A DNA stretch of 64,000 bases, from contig NZ_JAMOZL010000003.1 of NCBI RefSeq assembly GCF_023667495.1, positions 62,001 to 126,000 of the forward strand. Reading direction: 5' to 3'. This DNA is from Dyadobacter sp. MSC1_007. Lineage in GTDB: Bacteria; Bacteroidota; Bacteroidia; Cytophagales; Spirosomataceae. Position numbers and translations under genes: made by a program. Below the pieces are notes generated by a model. It was not told the DNA's origin and made no database searches. It worked only from the letters and a program-made list of their open reading frames with translations. Shown here one piece after another: positions 44,786 to 53,250 of the stretch (the first letter of the stretch is position 1; each line of letters starts with the position of its first letter).

Positions 44786-47674
44786 TTAAGGGATTACGGT
44801 TCTTTTGCCGAAAGTATAGACGCCCGTCAGCGTGAAATAGCTGCCTCTTCTGAACTTGCGAATATCCTGATCTGCATTTGCTGTCTGAGATGTTACGTCT
44901 TTGCCGATTTTGCCGTTACGGTTGAAGTCTTGTGAAAAACGGATGGGCTGGTTCAGGATGTCCTGGATCCCAAGGCGGATTTCGATGTTGCTCCTGAATT
45001 TTTTACTAATGTTCAGGTCGACTACGTTACGTGGCATTTCGTAAACAGTAGGGTTTTCCATATTACCCACTGTGAAGATTCTTTGTCCAAAAACATTGTA
45101 AAGTGCATTGAACTGCCAGTTAGAAACCGGGTCTGCGTAATAAATACCGGCATTAACCAGGTATGGCGATTGATTTGCCATCGGGCGTTTTTTGTCGGTG
45201 ATACCTTTAAGGTCATAGTTCTGGATCACACCGCCCAGGTCCGGGCCTGTAACTACGTCACCGAGGTTTACAGTGCTTTTGATCAGAGAAGCATTACCAA
45301 CCAATGTGATGTTTTGAAGGAACCGGCTTGAAGCTTCCTGAAAACCTTTGCGGATCTCCATTTCTACCCCATAATTCTGTGCAGAACCTGCATTGATAAA
45401 GGTATAAGCAAGTCCGTTTCCGGTCGGCAACAGGAACGATTCGATCGGGTCCTTAAAGTGCTTGTAGAAGGCCGTTACCGAGATCAGCTCATTAGGTGAT
45501 GGGTACAGTTCCCATTTCGCATCCAAATTTTGGATTTTGGCTGTTTTAAGGGAAGTGTTTCCGCGGATATCGGCAAGGAGGTTAAAGTCAAAGTAAGAGA
45601 ATGGCGCCAGCTCGCGGAATTCAGCCCGGTTAAGTGTTGAAGAATAAGCCAGACGGAGATTTTGCTTGTCGCTCAGCTTATAAGTAAAGTTGAGTGAAGG
45701 AAGAGGAATAAAAAGCTTGTTGTTTACAAGTTCTTTTTTCTCATTAACAACAACTGAATGCAATTGCTGGTTGTTGAATTCGCCACGGAACCCAACTGTA
45801 AGGCTCGCCTTTGATCCGAAATAAATGTCCCCGCTAAGATATGCTGCGTAGTAGTTGTTGATACCCTGGTAAGAATCCAGGTCCTTCGTACCATCTTTGA
45901 TCGTCAATCCACCTTCCTGGCCATTTACATTTTCCTTCGCGAAGATCGTTCCGAGATTGTTTGCAAATAAAGCCAGGCTGCCTACGCTGTTATATCCATA
46001 GAAGCGTGCAGAATAATCGCGGTCCTTGCGCTCTCCGTAAACTCCGAAACGCACTTTATTAGGCTCGCGATCTGTCGGGTTTCCAAAAGCATGTTCCCCG
46101 TTCACAGCTAGTGTCAAAACACGCTCATGCAATTTTGAGTAGAAGCGGCCCAGGTCGATCGGGTTTGGATCGGTAGGTACCACAGCCCTGAATGGCGCTG
46201 CGTTGCCGTCTGAACCGGTTGCGCCGGTTTCACGCTGAAAGCGCATTCTTTTCCAGTCGGGCTCCCAACGGCCGGTATATCCGTAGCCGGTAATCCAGTT
46301 CAGCTTGGTCAGATCGCCCAGTTTGTGATCTCCTGAAACTTGCGTAGTTACAATACTGCGGTTTTCAAAACGTTGGGAATAGCTCAGCTGGTCGGTTCCG
46401 TCTACGACTTTCTGTCCGTTACGAACCACTGTTTCTGTGTTACCCAATTGGTTGAAAAGTGTTTTCCATTCCAGGTTGAATACAGGGGAGAAGCGGAACG
46501 TCCAGTTGTGCAGAATGCCTACTCTGGATTGGCGTGCGTAGTTGGAATCTGTATATTTTTCAAAAACATCATTGGCGGTCAAACCATTCTGGTACAATTT
46601 AAGCGCAATGTCTGCACGTTGATTGGTAAGGGAGTAGTTGATATTAGTTAGATTACTTACTGCAACATTACCAATGTCGAAACGACGTCCCATGTTGAGT
46701 GCAAAGCGCATATCAGGCGCTATGTTGACGTTTTTGAGTGCCCAGGAATTCGGCAGCAACTGCCCGTAACCTGCTCTTTCAATATTGTCCAGCTTGTTGA
46801 AGTCCGCTGATCTTTGTGGGAATGCGCTCGAAAGCGTCTGGTCCTTACCCCAAAGGCCAAGCCAGTTTGCACCGCTTCTTGTGTGGGTTTGTGCGTTTTG
46901 AAAGGTCACGTTTGAACGGTATCCGATGGTAGCAGCGCCTTCGGTGAAGTTCTGATCGGGACGGCGTTTGGTATAAATCTTAATAATACCGCCAGCAAAA
47001 TCGCCTGGTGATTCGGCAGAGCCGGATTTATAAACAATCATCCGGTCGATGATATTACTGGGCACGAGGTCGAAAGAGAAAGAACGGGTATCAACTTCGC
47101 TGGAAGGGGTGATCACATCGTTGATCAATACTGCATTGTAGCGTGAGCCTAAGCCGCGGATCATCACGAAGCGGTTATCCACTATACTGACACCGGGCAC
47201 ACGGCGCATGGCGGCTGCCGCGTCACGGTCCTGCGATTTCTGGATCTGTGCAGCGGAGATACCTACTGCAATGGGTTTAAGCTGTTTGATTTCGCTGATT
47301 ACAGCTACTTCGGTATTGGTAGCACGGTTTCCGCGAACAACAACTTCTTGCAATGCTTTACCTTCCTCGTCGAGTTCGGTGTCAATGACCGTTGTATTTC
47401 CCGACTCAACGCGAACGTTAGGAATTTCTTTTGTTTGGTAGGAAACGAATGTGATAATGACTTTGTGAGTGCCGACGGGAACATTGGAAAGTACAAAATT
47501 GCCATCAACGTCGGCGGCAGCACCTATTTGTGTGCCTTCTATCATAACGGACGCTCCGATGAGCGCCTCTTTGGTCTTTGCGTCTTTGATCGATCCGCGG
47601 ATGCTTCCGGGATCAGCAAAAGCTGTTATAACAGCAGTGAGGGTAAATAACAGGGTAAACAGTTTGGTTTTCAT
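44786..47674 (-). CDS. TonB-dependent receptor with CarboxypepD-like domain
   Basis: Outer-membrane receptor of 962 aa. The signal peptide ends AFADPG. Residues about 23-105 are the CarboxypepD_reg-like domain (GSIRGSIKDAKTKEALIGAS, GTHKVIITFVSYQTKEI). The plug follows at about 125-250 (IQKSQDRDAAAAMRRVPGVS, IRGLGSRYNAVLINDV), then a 22-strand barrel to the C-terminus (FTLTGVYTFGKRTVIP). It imports a bulky or scarce substrate using TonB energy; the substrate is unknown. It is the first gene of a pair with the IPT lipoprotein. Its promoter overlaps an 11-bp tandem repeat at 47713-47734. Confidence 0.93.
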   Translation of the reverse strand: MKTKLFTLLFTLTAVITAFADPGSIRGSIKDAKTKEALIGASVMIEGTQIGAAADVDGNFVLSNVPVGTHKVIITFVSYQTKEIPNVRVESGNTTVIDTELDEEGKALQEVVVRGNRATNTEVAVISEIKQLKPIAVGISAAQIQKSQDRDAAAAMRRVPGVSIVDNRFVMIRGLGSRYNAVLINDVITPSSEVDTRSFSFDLVPSNIIDRMIVYKSGSAESPGDFAGGIIKIYTKRRPDQNFTEGAATIGYRSNVTFQNAQTHTRSGANWLGLWGKDQTLSSAFPQRSADFNKLDNIERAGYGQLLPNSWALKNVNIAPDMRFALNMGRRFDIGNVAVSNLTNINYSLTNQRADIALKLYQNGLTANDVFEKYTDSNYARQSRVGILHNWTFRFSPVFNLEWKTLFNQLGNTETVVRNGQKVVDGTDQLSYSQRFENRSIVTTQVSGDHKLGDLTKLNWITGYGYTGRWEPDWKRMRFQRETGATGSDGNAAPFRAVVPTDPNPIDLGRFYSKLHERVLTLAVNGEHAFGNPTDREPNKVRFGVYGERKDRDYSARFYGYNSVGSLALFANNLGTIFAKENVNGQEGGLTIKDGTKDLDSYQGINNYYAAYLSGDIYFGSKASLTVGFRGEFNNQQLHSVVVNEKKELVNNKLFIPLPSLNFTYKLSDKQNLRLAYSSTLNRAEFRELAPFSYFDFNLLADIRGNTSLKTAKIQNLDAKWELYPSPNELISVTAFYKHFKDPIESFLLPTGNGLAYTFINAGSAQNYGVEMEIRKGFQEASSRFLQNITLVGNASLIKSTVNLGDVVTGPDLGGVIQNYDLKGITDKKRPMANQSPYLVNAGIYYADPVSNWQFNALYNVFGQRIFTVGNMENPTVYEMPRNVVDLNISKKFRSNIEIRLGIQDILNQPIRFSQDFNRNGKIGKDVTSQTANADQDIRKFRRGSYFTLTGVYTFGKRTVIP

Positions 47675-47697
47675 CTTACGGTGTCAAATTTTCGACA

Positions 47698-47734
47698 CAA
47701 AAGTAGATCGCCAATGTTACCCCAATGTTACCCC
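47698..47734 (-). promoter_or_regulatory. Receptor promoter overlapped by an 11-bp tandem repeat
   Basis: The minus strand carries TACTTTTG (47705 to 47698), a perfect -7 element, with a TTG 17 bases upstream. Overlapping the -33 region are two identical 11-bp units, GGGGTAACATT (47724-47734 and 47713-47723), giving GTAACA, five bases, GTAACA. PhoB and PhoP family regulators bind such 11-bp direct repeats; that a regulator of this class acts here is inference. Confidence 0.6.
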
Positions 47735-47788
47735 TATATTATGGCTCAGTTATTTCGGGATTGTACTTTGTAGTTAAAAATCAGGCAC

Positions 47789-49279
47789 TTATTCAATAAT
47801 TCCCTGTCCTTTTTCAGCTTCAAAATCATCCAGATCATGCACAAAACCATTGATTACGGCATACTTTACTTTGCCTGCTTTTTTGAGGATAAATGTGGCC
47901 GTGTTGCCTAGTCCCGGCGTACCCGACGGGGCGGCCTGGCCGGTTCGGAGGATGTGGAGGGGCGTAGTTGTGAAGTATAACCCAAGCGCCCGTGTGTTGC
48001 TGTCCGCAGTCAGCCGAACGTAAGTGTAACCTTCCTTGAGAAGGCTCAGCGCATTCAGTTTGCTGATCTCGCTCACATTCCGGTAACTGGTGGGATATAC
48101 TTTGCCTTTTTCGATCGTAAGCCCGGTAGCATCGATCTCCTGACTGCCATACTGTGGATGCAAATCTCCGAAATCTTCAATTTTACTATAATAGAAGAAC
48201 TTACTCGCATTGGCATAATTGATCTCGCTCCGATTAATTCCCAGGTCGGCTGTGAACGACTTTCCGGACTGTTTTACAGTTGCATTTCGGACGACGAGGT
48301 CGTATATCCAGCGGCCATTTTCGGGAATGTTATAATACTCTTCGCGGTTTTCTTTGGTCAGTGAGTTGTCTGCAATTTTGTCAAGAGCTGAAAGAATCGC
48401 CATGAAGTTAAGCTGCCTGATGTATTGTTTTTCAGGATCGCCCACAAAGCCGCCCGACTCGATCAACACCAATGTCGTTCCCCATTTTTGCACATTATCC
48501 CCAAATCCACGTGGTTCATGGTCGTCGGCATACCGCGCTACCTGGCCTGGAATGTATTTCTGTAATATCTTATTCATGCCCACAATGAGTTGCATAGAAC
48601 GCTCACGCACCGCATTAATCGACAATTCGTAGTCATAGGAAGTGGCCAGGAACGAGATCGTTGCTACTTTGGGGCTGCGTCCGGCCGAATAGCGGGGAAG
48701 TTGGTCGTGAAGATTGAAACCGTAGTCGGGTTTGAGCCGGTCTACAAGGCCTTTCAGGATAGCTGCTTCCGGCGTTTGCCTTGCGGCCGCGTCGCGGTTC
48801 ATATCGATGCCCTGCGCAGTCCGGCGTTGGTAGCGCTCCGCCCCGTCGGGGTTAAGCATTGGGACAAAGTATAAGGTGGTATTTTCCAGAAGATTTTTCC
48901 TGAAACTGTCGAAGCCGTCGTTTTTGCCTTCCAGGAAATTGAACATGTCGAAACTCGCCATAGTGGCGGTAGGCTCGTCGCCGTGCATTTGTGACCACAG
49001 CAGCACTTTTTTCTTGCCATTACCCACCTTAATCATCTGAATAGGCCGTCCTTCGAACGATTCACCAACCTTTTCAATGTGGTAAGCTGCATTGCCCTGA
49101 CGTTTTGAAATCAGCGGGAGGATATCTTTCTGTTTGAAACGCCGTTGGGTGAGTGATGCTTCGCGGTAAGTTTCATGAACGTTAAAAAGGCGACGTGCGA
49201 GGTCTTCGGATTGTGCCAGGGAATCAACGGTAATCAAGGTAATCAGCAGGAAAAATAGTTGTGGTTTCAGTCGTCTCAT
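47789..49279 (-). CDS. M14-family zinc carboxypeptidase
   Basis: Exported carboxypeptidase of 496 aa with a signal peptide (FFLLITLITVDSLAQ). The zinc ligands are HGDEP (His99, Glu102) and the histidine of NLHDQLPR. NPDGAERYQRR and DMNRDA are the substrate-binding segment, and LIESGGF holds the catalytic glutamate. A C-terminal beta-sandwich of about 150 residues is attached, as in many Bacteroidota M14 proteins. It trims C-terminal residues from peptides in the envelope. It lies upstream of the receptor on the same strand, 114 bases apart, but the receptor has its own promoter in that gap. Confidence 0.92.
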   Translation of the reverse strand: MRRLKPQLFFLLITLITVDSLAQSEDLARRLFNVHETYREASLTQRRFKQKDILPLISKRQGNAAYHIEKVGESFEGRPIQMIKVGNGKKKVLLWSQMHGDEPTATMASFDMFNFLEGKNDGFDSFRKNLLENTTLYFVPMLNPDGAERYQRRTAQGIDMNRDAAARQTPEAAILKGLVDRLKPDYGFNLHDQLPRYSAGRSPKVATISFLATSYDYELSINAVRERSMQLIVGMNKILQKYIPGQVARYADDHEPRGFGDNVQKWGTTLVLIESGGFVGDPEKQYIRQLNFMAILSALDKIADNSLTKENREEYYNIPENGRWIYDLVVRNATVKQSGKSFTADLGINRSEINYANASKFFYYSKIEDFGDLHPQYGSQEIDATGLTIEKGKVYPTSYRNVSEISKLNALSLLKEGYTYVRLTADSNTRALGLYFTTTPLHILRTGQAAPSGTPGLGNTATFILKKAGKVKYAVINGFVHDLDDFEAEKGQGIIE

Positions 49280-49380
49280 GATGGGAGAAGGACATTTGCA
49301 ACCGCAATGTACAAGAATTTTCTAAGCAAATTTTAATGTAATATTTGGAATTCGGATGGCCGGTTATTGTAAATATTGCT

Positions 49381-49388
49381 TACATTTG
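49381..49388 (+). promoter_or_regulatory. hisH: -7 element of the his operon
   Basis: TACATTTG, a perfect TAnnTTTG, with the leader ATG only 4 bases downstream. Initiation would fall at or next to that ATG, so the leader peptide may be translated from a nearly leaderless mRNA. No good -33 TTTG was found at 17-21 bases. Confidence 0.6.
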
Positions 49389-49392
49389 TGGC

Positions 49393-49458
49393 ATGTTAAC
49401 AGCTGAAACATATCATCAATTGCATCACGGCCTCATGGCTTCCGGACGTCTTGGGTGA
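49393..49458 (+). CDS. Histidine leader peptide (21 aa)
   Basis: A 21-codon frame directly after the -7 element, followed by a terminator and then hisH. Codons 8, 11 and 12 are histidine (CAT, CAT, CAC), three of five consecutive-region codons, against an expected frequency of about 2 percent. The stop is at 49456-49458. Ribosome stalling at these codons when charged tRNA-His is scarce would expose the pairing region at 49437-49445. It is the sensor of a classical attenuator (inference from layout). Confidence 0.75.
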   Translation: MLTAETYHQLHHGLMASGRLG

Positions 49459-49513
49459 TGTGTTTTTGCAAGTAGTGTTGTAATAAGGTTGAATACATAG
49501 TATCCCAGAAGCC
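49437..49513 (+). promoter_or_regulatory. Antiterminator pairing of the his attenuator
   Basis: GGCTTCCGG (49437-49445, inside the leader frame) pairs with CCAGAAGCC (49505-49513) at 8 of 9 positions. The downstream arm overlaps the 5' arm of the terminator (49509-49517), so the two structures exclude each other. A ribosome at the leader stop covers the upstream arm and lets the terminator form; one stalled at the early histidine codon leaves it free. Confidence 0.6.
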
Positions 49514-49538
49514 CGATTGATAAGATCGGGCTTTTTTT
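49509..49538 (+). terminator. his attenuator terminator
   Basis: Nine-bp stem (49509-49517 with 49525-49533) around TGATAAG, then seven T from 49532 to 49538. It lies between the leader stop and the hisH start at 49565, the position of a regulated terminator. Confidence 0.85.
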
Positions 49539-49564
49539 ATTGTGATCTCCAATAACATAGTGGT

Positions 49565-50152
49565 ATGAAAACCGTCATAATCAAGTATAATGCAGGTAAT
49601 GTACAGTCGGTCATGTACGCGCTGGACCGTATTGGTGCCAGCTATCTCTACACCGACGATGAAGCGGAAATACGGTCGGCCGATAAGGTGATTTTCCCGG
49701 GAGTAGGAGAGGCAAGCACGACCATGTCGTACCTCCGGAGTGTTGGTCTAGACAAAGTAATCCCATCATTGAAGCAACCCGTTTTTGGCACTTGCATTGG
49801 CATGCAGCTTATGTGCCGGTTTTCGGAAGAAAACAATACCGAATGTATGGGCATCTTCGACGTGGATGTGAAACGCTTCCCGGCAACTCCGGGGATGAAA
49901 GTCCCTCATATGGGCTGGAACAATATATCAAACTACAAAACACCCCTTACCGACGGCCTTCCTGACAATGCGTATATGTATTTTGTGCACAGCTACGCAG
50001 CGCCGGTATGTGCGTACACGGTAGCCAGTTGTGACTATGCATTGCCATTTAGCGCGATGCTACATAAGGATAACTTCTATGCAGCCCAGTTCCACTGCGA
50101 GATCAGTGGCAATGCCGGGCAGCAGATCCTGGAAAACTTCTTGAAAATCTGA
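49565..50152 (+). CDS. hisH: HisH: glutaminase subunit of imidazole glycerol phosphate synthase
   Basis: A class I glutamine amidotransferase of 195 aa that releases ammonia from glutamine for HisF. The catalytic triad is present: Cys77 in VFGTCIGMQL, with His177 and Glu179 in QFHCEISG. The usual family sequence there is HPE, so the intervening Pro is replaced by Cys. GVGEASTTM and VPHMGWNN (oxyanion region) are also conserved. First structural gene of the operon, 18 bases before hisA. Confidence 0.96.
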   Translation: MKTVIIKYNAGNVQSVMYALDRIGASYLYTDDEAEIRSADKVIFPGVGEASTTMSYLRSVGLDKVIPSLKQPVFGTCIGMQLMCRFSEENNTECMGIFDVDVKRFPATPGMKVPHMGWNNISNYKTPLTDGLPDNAYMYFVHSYAAPVCAYTVASCDYALPFSAMLHKDNFYAAQFHCEISGNAGQQILENFLKI

Positions 50153-50170
50153 AATAACCTATTCAAACGC

Positions 50171-50893
50171 ATGATTCAAATCATACCCGCTATTGACCTG
50201 ATCGAAGGTAAATGCGTACGCCTGACCCAGGGAGATTACGGACAGAAAACCATATATAATGAAAACCCGCTCGAAGTTGCCATGCAATTCGAGGACGCCG
50301 GACTGAAAAGGCTGCATTTAGTAGACCTGGACGGGGCTAAGGCCAAAAAAGTAATCAACTGGAAGGTGCTGGAAAAGATTGCAGCCAAAACGTCCCTGCA
50401 TATTGATTTTGGAGGAGGCGTACAGTCAGACGATGATTTACGGGTAGTTTTCGAAAGTGGTGCAAAACAGGTGACTGGCGGCAGCATTGCCGTAAAGCAG
50501 CCCGAAGTGTTTGAAAACTGGCTGAAAGAATATGGCGGGGAAAAGATCATCCTTGGCGCGGATGCCAAGAAGGAAAAGATTGCAGTGAGCGGATGGGAAG
50601 AAGGGACGGCGATTTGGGTGTATGATTTTGTGGAAGAATATGTGGCAAAAGGAGTGAAATACACGATCAGCACCGATGTAGCGAAGGATGGTCTGTTGCA
50701 AGGTCCTTCTTTTGATCTTTATAAAAATATGCAGGACAAATGCCCAGACCTAAACATCATCGCAAGCGGCGGGATCAGCGGCATTGAGGATGTGGAGAAA
50801 CTGGCAGAAATGAATATATATGGCGTGATCATCGGGAAAGCCATTTACGAGAACCGGCTCAGCCTGGCCGATTTACAGCGTTTTTCAGTTTAA
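50171..50893 (+). CDS. hisA: HisA: ProFAR isomerase
   Basis: A (beta-alpha)8 barrel of 240 aa that opens the ribose ring of ProFAR to PRFAR. Both catalytic aspartates are present: Asp8 in IIPAIDLIEGKCVRL, and the one in ISTDVAKDGLLQGPS. The two phosphate-binding half-barrel motifs IDFGGGVQ and IIASGGISG are intact. It sits 3 bases before hisF. Confidence 0.97.
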   Translation: MIQIIPAIDLIEGKCVRLTQGDYGQKTIYNENPLEVAMQFEDAGLKRLHLVDLDGAKAKKVINWKVLEKIAAKTSLHIDFGGGVQSDDDLRVVFESGAKQVTGGSIAVKQPEVFENWLKEYGGEKIILGADAKKEKIAVSGWEEGTAIWVYDFVEEYVAKGVKYTISTDVAKDGLLQGPSFDLYKNMQDKCPDLNIIASGGISGIEDVEKLAEMNIYGVIIGKAIYENRLSLADLQRFSV

Positions 50894-50896
50894 AAT

Positions 50897-51670
50897 ATGC
50901 TTACAAAACGAATAATTCCCTGTCTGGATGTAAAAGACGGCCGGACGGTTAAAGGGGTCAACTTTGTGAACCTGCGCGACGCTGGTGACGCCGTGGAACT
51001 CGGAGCGATGTATGCCGCACAAGGCGCCGACGAACTGGTGTATCTCGATATTACCGCAACTGTTGATGGGCGCTCGACGTTCATTGACCTCGTGCGCAGA
51101 GTAGCACATACCATTAATATCCCTTTTACGGTCGGTGGAGGTATTTCTTCCATCGCAGACGTTTCGGCGCTGTTGCATGCAGGAGCCGATAAAGTGTCTA
51201 TTAATTCGGCCGCGGTCCGCAATCCTGACCTGATCAACGAGCTTTCGCTGGAATTCGGAAGTCAGTGCATTGTAGTAGCGATCGATACGCGGTTTGTGCC
51301 GACAGAAAACGGACATGAGCACATTGTACATACGCATGGGGGCAGAAAACCGACTGAGATCAGGTCGATACCCTGGGCAAAAGAGGTAGAGGACCGCGGT
51401 GCGGGTGAGATCCTGCTAACGTCGATGGACACCGACGGGACCAAGAACGGTTTTGCATTGGAACTGACGGCTACCATTTCCGGTAATGCCAATATTCCGG
51501 TTATCGCTTCGGGCGGAGCGGGTAATATGGAACATTTTTACGATGTTTTTACCGCCGGAAAAGCGGATGCCGGGCTTGCTGCAAGCATTTTCCATTTCAG
51601 GGAGATCGATATTCCGGACCTGAAAGAGTATTTAAAAAATAAAGACCTGCCGATCAGAATGACCCGGTAG
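50897..51670 (+). CDS. hisF: HisF: cyclase subunit of imidazole glycerol phosphate synthase
   Basis: A (beta-alpha)8 barrel of 257 aa that joins PRFAR and ammonia from HisH into imidazole glycerol phosphate and AICAR. Catalytic aspartates lie in [15 protein letters not shown] (Asp11) and IVVAIDTRF (about 130). Phosphate loops FTVGGGISS and [12 protein letters not shown] are conserved, as is [15 protein letters not shown]. Confidence 0.97.
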   Translation: MLTKRIIPCLDVKDGRTVKGVNFVNLRDAGDAVELGAMYAAQGADELVYLDITATVDGRSTFIDLVRRVAHTINIPFTVGGGISSIADVSALLHAGADKVSINSAAVRNPDLINELSLEFGSQCIVVAIDTRFVPTENGHEHIVHTHGGRKPTEIRSIPWAKEVEDRGAGEILLTSMDTDGTKNGFALELTATISGNANIPVIASGGAGNMEHFYDVFTAGKADAGLAASIFHFREIDIPDLKEYLKNKDLPIRMTR

Positions 51671-51762
51671 TGGCCCAACTTTATGGGTTATATTGCGGCG
51701 AGAGCGTCCAAAGTGCATTTCGGCGCGGGAGAATGCAACATCATTTAATTGAACATTTAAAA

Positions 51763-52404
51763 ATGAAGGATACTTTTTCAACCATTGATTTTGATAAATC
51801 GGCAGATGGACTTGTGCCGGCCGTGATCCAGGATACTAATACGGGTAAGGTGCTCATGCTGGGCTACATGAACTCGGAAGCACTTGACAAAACCCGCAAA
51901 GAGGGCACTGTGACCTTCTTTAGCAGAAGCAAACAGCGTCTTTGGACGAAAGGCGAAACTTCCGGGAATTTTTTGTTGGTGAATGAAATCGCGGCCGATT
52001 GTGACGGCGATACATTGCTCTTAAAAGCTACTCCGGCAGGGCCTGTATGTCACACTGGGGCGGACACCTGCTTTGGGGAAAAAAATAGCCAGCCGGAAAT
52101 AGATACTACACGGATCGGGGAAGCATCTTTCCTGAACTACCTGCAAAAGGAAGTGATCCGCGAAAGAAAACTGAACCCTTCGGACACATCTTACACAAGC
52201 AGCCTTTTCAAAAGAGGTATCAATAAAATTGCACAGAAAGTAGGTGAAGAAGCGGTCGAAGTTGTCATCGAAGCGAAGGATAACGATGATGATCTTTTTA
52301 AGAACGAAGTTTCCGATTTGCTGTTCCACCTGTTGATTTTGCTGGAACAAAAAAACATTGACTTAGATGAGGTAATTGACGTACTTCGTAGCCGTCACCA
52401 TTAA
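51763..52404 (+). CDS. hisIE: HisIE: PR-AMP cyclohydrolase / PR-ATP pyrophosphatase
   Basis: Bifunctional enzyme of 213 aa for steps 2 and 3 of histidine synthesis. ATG 51763 is chosen; the frame is open back to a GTG overlapping hisF, but the extra 31 residues do not resemble the family. The HisI part has NSEALDKTRKEGTVTFFSRS, WTKGETSGNFL and the zinc cysteines in DCDGDTLLLKATPAGPVCH and GADTCF. The HisE part (about 115-213) has KVGEEAVEVVIEAKD and LFHLLILLEQKNIDL. It follows hisF by 92 bases and is the last his gene here. Confidence 0.95.
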   Translation: MKDTFSTIDFDKSADGLVPAVIQDTNTGKVLMLGYMNSEALDKTRKEGTVTFFSRSKQRLWTKGETSGNFLLVNEIAADCDGDTLLLKATPAGPVCHTGADTCFGEKNSQPEIDTTRIGEASFLNYLQKEVIRERKLNPSDTSYTSSLFKRGINKIAQKVGEEAVEVVIEAKDNDDDLFKNEVSDLLFHLLILLEQKNIDLDEVIDVLRSRHH

Positions 52405-52417
52405 AAACCAATACTTT

Positions 52418-52753
52418 ATGAAGTTACTCCTACGTCTTGTAATCAGTACTTTAGCGATACTGGTTGCTGCTAATCTGGTTCCGGGAGTAGTGGTTGCAAG
52501 TACCACTACCGCGATCATTGTAGCCATCGTGCTCGGGATTTTGAACACATTTTTGAAACCCGTTCTGCAAATCCTCGCACTTCCCATTACCATTCTGACG
52601 CTGGGGTTGTTCTATTTTGTCGTCAACGTATTCATCATTTACCTCGCCACCTATCTGGTCGATGGCTTTGCCATAAGCGGTTTTATTTCCGCATTGTTGT
52701 TTGGTCTGGTAGTTTCGGTCGTGTCGGCAATCCTTGGTATGTTTTTGGATTAG
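52418..52753 (+). CDS. YvlD-type (phage holin family 4-like) membrane protein
   Basis: A 111-aa protein with four membrane helices: MKLLLRLVISTLAILVAANL, a second ending in TFLKPVLQILALPITILTLG with the conserved N-x-x-x-KP core, then YFVVNVFIIYLATYLVDGF and SALLFGLVVSVVSAILGMF. The family is known for this pattern in many bacteria and is not phage-specific. It follows hisIE by 13 bases and may be read with the his operon. Confidence 0.88.
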   Translation: MKLLLRLVISTLAILVAANLVPGVVVASTTTAIIVAIVLGILNTFLKPVLQILALPITILTLGLFYFVVNVFIIYLATYLVDGFAISGFISALLFGLVVSVVSAILGMFLD

Positions 52754-52814
52754 TGTGAAAAACGCCTGTTTGTCAGGCATTAAATCGTTTCACATGAATT
52801 GACAATTACTGCTT

Positions 52815-53153
52815 ATGTTGAGTCAACTGGAGGAAATTAAAGACACGCTTTTTAAATATTTCGAAACGCGGATCGATCTGTTTAAAATCGAAACCCGGGA
52901 TAAAATAGAGCGCGCGGTTGTAATGGGCGTTTATGCGGCCATTTTGCTATGTCTGGCGCTCACGATCCTGATTTTATTGGTCATATTGCTGGGGACTTTC
53001 CTCAACAAATGGCTGGAAAGCGACTATCTCGGCTATGTGATATTGCTGGGTGTATTTATTCTGAAGTTGGTTATTACCATCATATGGAGGGAAACCTGGA
53101 TCAAACTTCTGCGTAAGATTATCGTTCGTTTTGTAAAGGATAAAGAGGAATAA
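52815..53153 (+). CDS. Holin-X / phage holin superfamily membrane protein
   Basis: A 112-aa protein with an amphipathic N-terminal helix (LEEIKDTLFKYFETRIDLFK) and two membrane helices (about 35-60 and 70-90), ending in a basic tail. This matches the putative actinobacterial/Bacteroidota holin-X layout. It probably belongs with the next gene as an envelope-associated module. No lysis genes are present, so a phage role is unlikely. Confidence 0.72.
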   Translation: MLSQLEEIKDTLFKYFETRIDLFKIETRDKIERAVVMGVYAAILLCLALTILILLVILLGTFLNKWLESDYLGYVILLGVFILKLVITIIWRETWIKLLRKIIVRFVKDKEE

Positions 53154-53250
53154 TGCTTTTTGGCAGTTTTATTGGGGATAAATTTCTTCGAATTGCTATT
53201 TTTGGATTCCTTTTGGAATTTCTCAGACCACTATTTTAATCAGATATCAA

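Noticed and set aside
51670..51762. GTG start for HisIE overlapping the hisF stop
   Set aside because: The extra 31 residues do not resemble HisI, and ATG 51763 gives the usual N-terminus.
52418..53153. Prophage lysis region suggested by two holin-like proteins
   Set aside because: Neither protein type is phage-specific, and no endolysin, structural or integrase genes are present.
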